Origin: Pyrinomonadaceae bacterium
GTDB taxonomy: Bacteria; Acidobacteriota; Blastocatellia; Pyrinomonadales; Pyrinomonadaceae
DNA length: 64,000 nucleotides
NCBI GenBank assembly: GCA_025054715.1
Contig: JANWYH010000004.1
Span: 62,001 to 126,000, forward strand
Direction: 5' to 3'
The position numbers were made by a program, and so were the translations under genes. A model generated the notes under the pieces. The model was not told where the DNA came from and did no database searches. It saw only the letters and a list, made by a program, of their open reading frames with translations. Shown piece by piece: positions 57,728-64,000 of this stretch (positions are counted from its first letter, which is position 1; the number at the start of each line of letters is the position of its first letter).

Positions 57728-59583
57728 AATCGCTCATCTTGTTTGCCAAGAATCGAAGGATGATATTTTCTGAGATAAGCTTCATAAACTCCTTTCACAG
57801 CAGGTGCGGCATGTTGAGCACCAAAGCCTGAGTTTTCAATTATTGCCATCACAGCAATTTCCGGTTTGTAAGCAGGCGCAAAACTTACAAACCAAGCATG
57901 GTCTTTTGGTCCCTTTGTTCCCAAAGCTGCGTTTTGTGCTGTTCCGGTCTTACCTGCAATGTCAAAGCCGGGGATTCTAATTCCACTTGCTGTTCCACCA
58001 GCATTTACAACTCCCCACAATCCCTTCATAACTAATTCTTCCTGCTCACGCGTCATTTTTATGATTTTGGGTTCAGAGATTTCGTAAACAACACCAGGTC
58101 TAGCTGGGAAATCTCCAACTTGTCCGATTGGCTTTATTTCTTTCATCAAATGAGGAACATACATCTTGCCATGAACTCCTATCGCAGCAATAGTTCGGAG
58201 CATAGCAATCGGGGTAGCCTCTACTGTGTCCTGCCCTATAGAAGCGTAAACAGTGCGAATGTCACTCCACTTACCTTCCCTTCGTTCCACGTAAGGTTTC
58301 CAGTATTTTGGGGTCCGGGTAGCCTTTTCATTAGGTAGATCAATACCTGTAGGCTTATCATACTCGAACTCCTCAACCATTTTTATTATTCCATCAATAC
58401 CCATCTTCAACCCCAAACGATAGTAGTAACCGTCGCAGGATTTAGTTATTGCATAGTCTAGAGCAGGAAATCCATGATTACCCATACAACGTGTAAACTT
58501 ATTACCTATTGTTATTCCACCACCACAAGCTATTCGAGATTCTTTTACCGTTATTACATTCTGCTGAAGTCCTGCAACCGAGAGCGGTATCTTCCAAGTA
58601 GAACCCGGATGATACCGACCCTGTATAGCTCTATTTAACAGAGGGCGATTTTCGTCTGTGTAGTATTCTTCGATTTTCTTCCTACCTTCAGCCGTTCCAA
58701 TGCCTCTTACGAATACATTTGGATCAAAAGAAGGCGAAGAAGCCATGGCAAGTATTTCACCATTATTTGGGTCCATGGCAATTATTGCGCCTCGCTTCGT
58801 AACAGATTTTTCTAGCTGTTGCTCTGCTGCAATCTGAAGGTCTATATCTATCGTTGTAACCAAATCCTGACCAGCTTGAGGTTCTACGACTTCTAACTCT
58901 GCTTGTATTCTACCTCGACTATCCACTAAAACTTTCCTGTATCCCGGCACTCCTCTCAAATACCTGTCATAATAACGCTCAAGCCCTGCCTTGCCGATTA
59001 TATCACCCGGCTTCAAATCAGCATATTCAGCCTTTTCTAACTCCTTCGGGCTTATCTCGCCAACATAACCTAGAACGTGAGCCAGCACTTCTCCATAAGG
59101 ATAAAATCTCTGCGGTCTCAACTCAACCTGCAGCTCGGGAAATTCGAGATTATGAGCTTCAACCCAAGCAATATCTTCAATCGTAGCGTTCTCCTTTATA
59201 ATCATCGTTTCAAAACCGGGTTGCTTTCTTATTAGATTCAGGCGTTCTATCAAATACTGCTTATCCAGTTTAAGCCCTCTGGCGTAATCATCTACTCGCT
59301 CATAAGGATTTATTCTTTTTATCTCCTCAGCAGATAGAGTGATTATGTATGTTGGACGCGAGTCAACTAAAATTCTACCGTGTCGGTCAAGGATTGCACC
59401 ACGAGGTGCAGGTATCTTAATCAACTTTACTCTCTGACTCTCAGCCCTTTCGCTATAATAATCTCCTTTGATTATTTGAAGGTAAAATAGTCTCACCCCC
59501 AAAAGAAAAAGCACCAGATAAGCGATCACCTGAATAATCGCTATCCGCAATGCAAGGTTTTGCGAGTAATCAACTATCTTCAT
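57724..59583 (-). CDS. mrdA: Penicillin-binding protein 2 (elongasome transpeptidase)
   Basis: Class B PBP that cross-links peptidoglycan during elongation. N-terminal membrane helix (residues 12-32), dimerisation/pedestal domain with PRGAILDRHGRILVDSRP, then transpeptidase: SxxK in PGSTWK, SxD in KSCDGYYYR, KTG in AGKTGTAQN. Length 619 fits MrdA. It lies between mreD (about 70 nt upstream) and rodA (4-nt overlap). Confidence 0.95.
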   Translation of the reverse strand: MKIVDYSQNLALRIAIIQVIAYLVLFLLGVRLFYLQIIKGDYYSERAESQRVKLIKIPAPRGAILDRHGRILVDSRPTYIITLSAEEIKRINPYERVDDYARGLKLDKQYLIERLNLIRKQPGFETMIIKENATIEDIAWVEAHNLEFPELQVELRPQRFYPYGEVLAHVLGYVGEISPKELEKAEYADLKPGDIIGKAGLERYYDRYLRGVPGYRKVLVDSRGRIQAELEVVEPQAGQDLVTTIDIDLQIAAEQQLEKSVTKRGAIIAMDPNNGEILAMASSPSFDPNVFVRGIGTAEGRKKIEEYYTDENRPLLNRAIQGRYHPGSTWKIPLSVAGLQQNVITVKESRIACGGGITIGNKFTRCMGNHGFPALDYAITKSCDGYYYRLGLKMGIDGIIKMVEEFEYDKPTGIDLPNEKATRTPKYWKPYVERREGKWSDIRTVYASIGQDTVEATPIAMLRTIAAIGVHGKMYVPHLMKEIKPIGQVGDFPARPGVVYEISEPKIIKMTREQEELVMKGLWGVVNAGGTASGIRIPGFDIAGKTGTAQNAALGTKGPKDHAWFVSFAPAYKPEIAVMAIIENSGFGAQHAAPAVKGVYEAYLRKYHPSILGKQDERL

Positions 59584-59652
59584 CTTACCGTAAAATTAGA
59601 CGTCAAAGACTTATTAAGCCAACTTAGAGAATAAGGCAGGAGATCGATAATT

Positions 59653-60207
59653 TCAAACTTTTCTTCCTAATCGAATGGGATTTCTCCTTCTAGCCTGCCG
59701 ACGCGAGCTGAAAAAGTCAGTTTTCCTTGCTTCTCTTAATTTTTCAATCGTTAAGTTATCAAGTATCAAAAAGACTGGAAGCCCTGCAATCAAAGTCATA
59801 AAAACCATATAAGGCAGAAAATTAAAAACCTCATCAGAAAAAGCCTGTCCTAACAATCTGTGCGAAAGATAGTAAATGAGCACACTTAAAGCGCTGGCTC
59901 CTGCAAGTGTTAGAAGCTTAAGCAAGATGTTCTCAAGATAAACTCGCCGAGCAATCTCCGAAATTAGATAAGCTACTAAGGTTTTTGAAAAACCACTAGC
60001 GCCTAAGAGTCCACCACTTAAGGCATCTACTGCTATTCCTGAAATCGTGGCAAAAAGAAGAGCACGAATTGTATTACCTTGCAAAGCCGTGTAAACTACA
60101 ACGATTAATGGCAAATCCGCGAGAGCTAAAGGCTCAGCTACACTTCGAGCAATCCACTGGTAAAGTATCGCAAGAACCAAAGCTATCGTTGTTCTGGTTT
60201 GGTCCAA
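59653..60207 (-). CDS. mreD: Rod shape-determining protein MreD
   Basis: Small integral membrane protein of the elongasome with about five helices (IALVLAILYQWIA, ALLFATISGIAVDALSGGLLG, LLTLAGASALSVLIYYL, LPYMVFMTLIAGLPVFL). The family has little sequence signature; identity rests on helices, size (184 residues) and position between mreC and mrdA. The start is TTG 60207, directly after the mreC stop, supported by a strong AAGGAGGG about 8-10 nt upstream. The C terminus is very basic (SSRRQARRRN). Confidence 0.9.
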   Translation of the reverse strand: MDQTRTTIALVLAILYQWIARSVAEPLALADLPLIVVVYTALQGNTIRALLFATISGIAVDALSGGLLGASGFSKTLVAYLISEIARRVYLENILLKLLTLAGASALSVLIYYLSHRLLGQAFSDEVFNFLPYMVFMTLIAGLPVFLILDNLTIEKLREARKTDFFSSRRQARRRNPIRLGRKV

Positions 60208-61101
60208 CTATTTTCGCCCTCCTTTTCCTTCTGCTCCTTGCAAAATCTCTTCATCTAACTTTGGTGGCTCATAAAGCAAAACAGCGACTTCTTTTATCGA
60301 ACTTAAATCAGCCGTCGGCTTGACAAAAATCAGATGCGGAGTAGTTGTCGAGCCCTTTACTATGTCAACGACCTCACCAATTTTTAGACCGTGAGGATAA
60401 ATCCCGTCTTGCCCGCTCGTATAAACCGAATCGCCTATGTTTACCTCAACACTTCCAGATACATAGCGCATTTCAAGCAAATCTCGCTTACCAGTTCCCT
60501 TTATCACCCCAAGAGCGCCTGTTTTACCTAACTCAACTATCAAGGCCCCAGCACCCGACTTCTCATCCGTTAAAAGCATAACTTGCGAGGTAAGTAAAGT
60601 AACTGTTGTTACTCGACCTACAACTCCACCGCTTGTTATTACTGGCATATTAACCTTGACACCGTCAGAGCTTCCCCTATCAATTATGAGGGTTCCAAAC
60701 CACTTCAGAGGATCACGTGCTATAACATTAGCCATTCTAATTTGGTATTTTCTGCCTTCTTTCAGTTCTAAAAGCTTTTTTAGTCTTTCATTTTCAGACA
60801 CCAAAAGTTCATTTTCCTGCAAGCGCATTTCCAACTCATGAAGCCTTTGTTTTAGCAACTCGTTTTCACTAGCAGCGCTCCGAAGCCTTAAGTAAGAATC
60901 CACATAATCGTTAACCCTTGTAACGATAAACGCAACTGGAGACTGAACAAAAGATGCAAAAGACTGAATCCAAACTCGAAGTATTCTTTGATTGGACTCA
61001 GTTCTTGCATCCCATGCCATCAGTATAAAATTTGCTATGAGAAGCGAGATAGCAAGCCAAGGTGAGATTCGCCATATCTCCTTTTGGCTTCGTTCGACCA
61101 T
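60208..61101 (-). CDS. mreC: Rod shape-determining protein MreC
   Basis: Periplasmic scaffold of the elongasome that activates PBP2-RodA. An N-terminal membrane helix (LAISLLIANFILMAW), a coiled coil (residues 65-110, ASENELLKQRLHELEMRL), then two beta-barrel domains with WFGTLIIDRGSSDGV and VITSGGVVGRV, typical of MreC. The C terminus is short and basic. Its ATG is one base past the mreB stop. Length 297 is normal. Confidence 0.95.
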   Translation of the reverse strand: MVERSQKEIWRISPWLAISLLIANFILMAWDARTESNQRILRVWIQSFASFVQSPVAFIVTRVNDYVDSYLRLRSAASENELLKQRLHELEMRLQENELLVSENERLKKLLELKEGRKYQIRMANVIARDPLKWFGTLIIDRGSSDGVKVNMPVITSGGVVGRVTTVTLLTSQVMLLTDEKSGAGALIVELGKTGALGVIKGTGKRDLLEMRYVSGSVEVNIGDSVYTSGQDGIYPHGLKIGEVVDIVKGSTTTPHLIFVKPTADLSSIKEVAVLLYEPPKLDEEILQGAEGKGGRK

Positions 61102-61102
61102 A

Positions 61103-62149
61103 TTACAAGCCCGTTATCAAGGAGCTTTCACATTTTACCCGCTTTAATAGTTCAAAATCTGAAAGCATCTTTCCAGCACCCAAAACCACAGAAGACAAAG
61201 GGTCATCAGCTATTACAACCGGCAAACCAGTTTCTATTGAAAGACGCTTATCTAGATTTTTTAAAAGCGCACCACCGCCAGTCAAAACAATGCCCCTTTC
61301 AACAATATCAGCCGAAAGCTCAGGAGGAGTTCTCTCTAACGCCACTCTAACCGCATTAACTATTGTAGCAACACAATCTGAAAGAGCTTCTCTAACCTCT
61401 TCATCGGTTATAGTTATCGTTTTTGGAATTCCTTCAATTAAGTTTCTACCTCTCACCTCCATCGAAAGTGGCTCATCAAGCGGAAAAGCCGAACCTAAAG
61501 CAATTTTTATAGCTTCAGCAGTCCTTTCTCCTATCAAAAGATTGTATTTGCGTTTAATGTATTGAGTTATAGCCTCGTCCATCTCATTTCCAGCTACTCT
61601 TACCGAACGAGAATATACTATGCCGGACAGAGAAATAACCGCTATATCGGTTGTTCCGCCTCCTATGTCAACAACCATGTTTCCGTGAGGCTCAGTTATC
61701 GGCAAGCCCGCTCCAATTGCTGCCGCCATAGCTTCTTCAACAAGATAAACCTCTGAAGCCTTCGCCTTGTAAGCAGAATCTTCCACAGCACGACGTTCAA
61801 CTTGAGTAATCTCCGAAGGTATGCCTATAACCACGCGAGGACGCACCCAAGTTCTGCCGTTGTGAGCCTTGCGAATGAAATGCTGAAGCATCTTTTCGGT
61901 AACTTCAAAATTCGCTATAACGCCATCTTTCATCGGACGAATCGCAACAATGTTGCCGGGCGTCCTTCCTAACATTTCCTTCGCTTCTCGCCCGACTGCT
62001 TCAACTTCATTTGTTATCTTATTTATTGCTACGATCGAAGGCTCTGATACGACTATACCACGACCTTTAGCATAAACGAGTGTATTAGCCGTTCCTAAAT
62101 CTATCGCCAAATCACTGGAAAAAAAACTAAACAAAGACCTAAGTGCCAT
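61103..62149 (-). CDS. mreB: Rod shape-determining protein MreB
   Basis: Bacterial actin that guides the elongasome. Signatures: [19 protein letters not shown] (phosphate 1), [17 protein letters not shown] (phosphate 2), and [18 protein letters not shown] (adenosine). Length 348 is standard. N-terminal [11 protein letters not shown] is a short amphipathic membrane-binding helix as in other Gram-negative MreB proteins. First gene of the operon mreB-mreC-mreD-mrdA-rodA-PBP1A; Shine-Dalgarno AGAAAGG lies upstream. Confidence 0.97.
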   Translation of the reverse strand: MALRSLFSFFSSDLAIDLGTANTLVYAKGRGIVVSEPSIVAINKITNEVEAVGREAKEMLGRTPGNIVAIRPMKDGVIANFEVTEKMLQHFIRKAHNGRTWVRPRVVIGIPSEITQVERRAVEDSAYKAKASEVYLVEEAMAAAIGAGLPITEPHGNMVVDIGGGTTDIAVISLSGIVYSRSVRVAGNEMDEAITQYIKRKYNLLIGERTAEAIKIALGSAFPLDEPLSMEVRGRNLIEGIPKTITITDEEVREALSDCVATIVNAVRVALERTPPELSADIVERGIVLTGGGALLKNLDKRLSIETGLPVVIADDPLSSVVLGAGKMLSDFELLKRVKCESSLITGL

Positions 62150-62262
62150 TTGACCTTTCTCTTTTGTAACTGAATATACTTCAAACTTTTAGGATACAAC
62201 GAAATCAAACCGATTTTCTAGCTAAAAATAAACGCCCTCTAGAAAAATTTTTTCTGCGAAAG

Positions 62263-63315
62263 CTACCTTTCGATGAGATTCCAAAAGTAACCATCAGGAG
62301 CTACAAATGTAAAGCTTTTTTCTCCGAATTCATTTCTTAAAATGTCTGTGACGTTTTGAGCTTTACTGCTCTTGACCTTCTGATGATAAAAATCTATTCC
62401 ATTGACGTTGTAAGTATAAAGCGAATAACCGAGGCTGCCAGGACGACTGTAATCTAATTTATTATCTAGCTTTGATTCAGGCGAAAACCAAATTATTTTC
62501 AGTCTTCCTGATAAAGCTTTCATCGGGTCTTTTGAGCTTTTTGGATTATCAAAGTCTGTAACTCCGTAACGCTGATGCTTTTCTAGTTCAAAAATAGCTC
62601 TTGCTGAAGCATCCTCATAACCAGACTCGTAATCAGAACTCTCACGAACTTTCAAAAGCCCTAGAACCTCTCCGTAAAAATCTATGTTTTCCTGATTGCG
62701 ATAAACAACCAAACCAAAATGCGTAATCTGAGAGGATTTGAAAAAGGAATTAGGATTTATTTTTCCGTAAAAAGGCAGCTCATATCCAAAGCGCTGAAAA
62801 ATTATTTGTCTTGTAAGAGGCTGAATAAGACACATTTCCCGCACGACTGCATAATTTTCCAAAAAAGGAATCGGTCTTTTTTCAAGCTTATAAATTTCTG
62901 CTCTTTGAGGCGGCACGTAACGAATCGGATAACCTTGTGCTATGGCTTCCTCAGTGTGATTTTGAATATTGTAAATATCAGCCGTCATCATCGCACCCCA
63001 ACGATTACCTATGACTCGCATCGAAGCAAGACCTAAACCTTCATTTAGCGGTTTGTCCCAAACCATTATGCGAATCAATCCATGATCGGCATCTTGATGA
63101 TAAAGTCTTATTGAACGCAGTTTCGATCTTACGCCATACAGCGCTTCGGCGGCCTCTTCGTTCAAGTTTCCGCTTTCTCCAACTCTATAACCAAACCTTT
63201 CAAAATATGCAATCAGAGGCTTCTCATCAATCGCACCGATGCAGACTTCGTAAACACCACTTATGCTCTGCCCCATAACTACCCCCGCAAAAAACAGAAT
63301 CAATACCGCTTTCAT
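62263..63315 (-). CDS. Secreted double VOC (glyoxalase-fold) protein
   Basis: Exported protein of about 350 residues. Signal peptide MKAVLILFFAGVVMGQ. Two glyoxalase/bleomycin-resistance-like VOC units: the first about 25-140 (VYEVCIGAIDEKPLIAYFERFGY) and the second from about 205 (ITHFGLVVYRNQENIDFYGEV) to FTFVAPDGYFWNLIE. VOC folds bind metals and act as lyases, dioxygenases or binding proteins; a clear pair of metal ligands is not obvious, so activity is unknown. ATG 63315 with GAGG 6 nt before is preferred over TTG 63327, which overlaps the recJ stop. A CGAAAG/CTTTCG hairpin overlaps its stop. Confidence 0.8.
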   Translation of the reverse strand: MKAVLILFFAGVVMGQSISGVYEVCIGAIDEKPLIAYFERFGYRVGESGNLNEEAAEALYGVRSKLRSIRLYHQDADHGLIRIMVWDKPLNEGLGLASMRVIGNRWGAMMTADIYNIQNHTEEAIAQGYPIRYVPPQRAEIYKLEKRPIPFLENYAVVREMCLIQPLTRQIIFQRFGYELPFYGKINPNSFFKSSQITHFGLVVYRNQENIDFYGEVLGLLKVRESSDYESGYEDASARAIFELEKHQRYGVTDFDNPKSSKDPMKALSGRLKIIWFSPESKLDNKLDYSRPGSLGYSLYTYNVNGIDFYHQKVKSSKAQNVTDILRNEFGEKSFTFVAPDGYFWNLIER

Positions 63316-63323
63316 AAGAAACC

Positions 63324-64000
63324 TCAATCAGAAAATCTCAAATCTTTTATCTGTAACTGAATTTTGTCTAGCCCATTCCACCTATTAAGTCCAACGTCAT
63401 AAACAATATCTATTTTCTTCTTCATCAGAGAATTTTCTCCATCAAATCCTCTATGCCCGCGACAAATAGCTTCAACCTTTTCAACTCCATTCCAAAAAAC
63501 AGCTTCATGAACACCAAGACCCTTAACATCAACTAACCTAAACTTCAGGTGTTTTTCTTTCATTATTTTCACACTTTCGGCTGAAACTTTGCTAGTTAGA
63601 AACAAGGGTTTCGGATTTCCTTGACCAAAAGGCTCAAAATTTTTAAGCTCGTTAAGTAACTGATAGTCTATAGTTGAGAACTTAACTAGCGCTTCAACAT
63701 CAAGTCTGCAGGAATAATCCAGGTTATTTTCGTAAGCATATTTAATTAACTTCTCCTCCAAGATAGGTATGTTTTCGACTTTGATCTCAAAACCTGCAGC
63801 TGACTTGTGCCCACCGTATTTTTCCAGAATGTCAGAACAGTATTCCAGAACAAGCTTTGCATCAACGGACGCAGTGCTTCTTACAGAGAATCTAGCTTTT
63901 CCATTTTCCAAACAACCAACCATCGCAGCTCGATTGTACTTTTCCATCAGCTTCGACGCAACCAAACCTGCAACGCCCAAATGAATGTTTTCAGAATAGA
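63324..64000 (-). CDS. recJ: Single-stranded-DNA exonuclease RecJ (5' part outside window)
   Basis: C-terminal part of RecJ, a DHH-family 5'-3' exonuclease for recombination and repair. The frame is open to the window edge and reads NIHLGVAGLVASKL, matching the RecJ motif before the DHHA1 domain. GGHKSAAGFEI is the DHHA1 signature; the OB-fold follows (FEPFGQGNPKPLF, FRLVDVKGLGVHEAVFW). The DHH catalytic domain lies outside. Its stop is a few bases before the VOC gene on the same strand. Confidence 0.94.
   Translation of the reverse strand, partial: YSENIHLGVAGLVASKLMEKYNRAAMVGCLENGKARFSVRSTASVDAKLVLEYCSDILEKYGGHKSAAGFEIKVENIPILEEKLIKYAYENNLDYSCRLDVEALVKFSTIDYQLLNELKNFEPFGQGNPKPLFLTSKVSAESVKIMKEKHLKFRLVDVKGLGVHEAVFWNGVEKVEAICRGHRGFDGENSLMKKKIDIVYDVGLNRWNGLDKIQLQIKDLRFSD

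Overview
This is a gene-dense, AT-rich (roughly 40% GC by eye) stretch of a Gram-negative bacterial chromosome. KdsA (Kdo for LPS), PBP1A, PBP2 and RodA, many secreted or lipid-anchored proteins and a polyprenyl-phosphate sugar transferase indicate an outer membrane and a rod-type cell wall. The mix of secreted S9 peptidase, Ser/Thr kinase with FHA partner, HMG-CoA reductase, ComEA/ComEC and lamin-tail nuclease resembles Acidobacteriota (Blastocatellia-like). That placement is inference; no rRNA or other decisive marker is present. I saw no insertion sequence, CRISPR array, tRNA or rRNA. Four-base ATGA stop/start overlaps are common, so most genes lie in tight operons.

Layout: 1-3.8 kb, thiC (cut at the left edge) under a TPP riboswitch, a GHMP sugar kinase and a DedA protein, all minus. 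3.9-11.5 kb, rlmI, an S41 protease, a GT2-pdxJ-coaD operon and polA. 11.7-15.3 kb, two secreted nucleases in one operon. 15.3-16.1 kb, a non-coding region with a complete c-di-AMP (ydaO-type) riboswitch on the minus strand, with its own promoter, antiterminator and terminator but no gene to control, plus a 53-codon ORF on the plus strand. 16.1-25.5 kb, an amphipathic-helix membrane protein, comEA-comEC, a HAD hydrolase, a GlcD-like oxidase, purA and glgA. 25.7-32 kb, rho, lon-engB and a class I HMG-CoA reductase. 32.4-33.6 kb, two unrecognised membrane-associated genes. 33.6-40.1 kb, a seven-gene minus operon: kinase, FHA, CoA-binding protein, MoaB/MogA, sugar transferase, MBL hydrolase, sugar kinase. 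40.3-50.9 kb, S9 peptidase, yraN, haem-binding protein, guaD, protease-TPR, lipA, kdsA, pyrG, DoxX and an ATP-grasp enzyme. 50.9-53.5 kb, gyrA. 53.5-62.1 kb, the elongasome operon mreB-mreC-mreD-mrdA-rodA-PBP1A with a PilZ gene at its end. 62.3-64 kb, a secreted VOC protein and recJ (cut at the right edge).

The most unusual item is the orphan c-di-AMP riboswitch at about 15.35-15.62 kb. Its aptamer core, P1 helix, antiterminator and terminator can all be drawn, yet it points at the 3' end of the opposing nuclease operon. Other points for a second look are a PolA lacking the proofreading residues and with altered O-helix glycines, a GyrA with Met/Glu at the quinolone-contact positions, a TPP riboswitch whose P1 helix abuts the thiC start codon, and several multi-domain proteins of unknown role.
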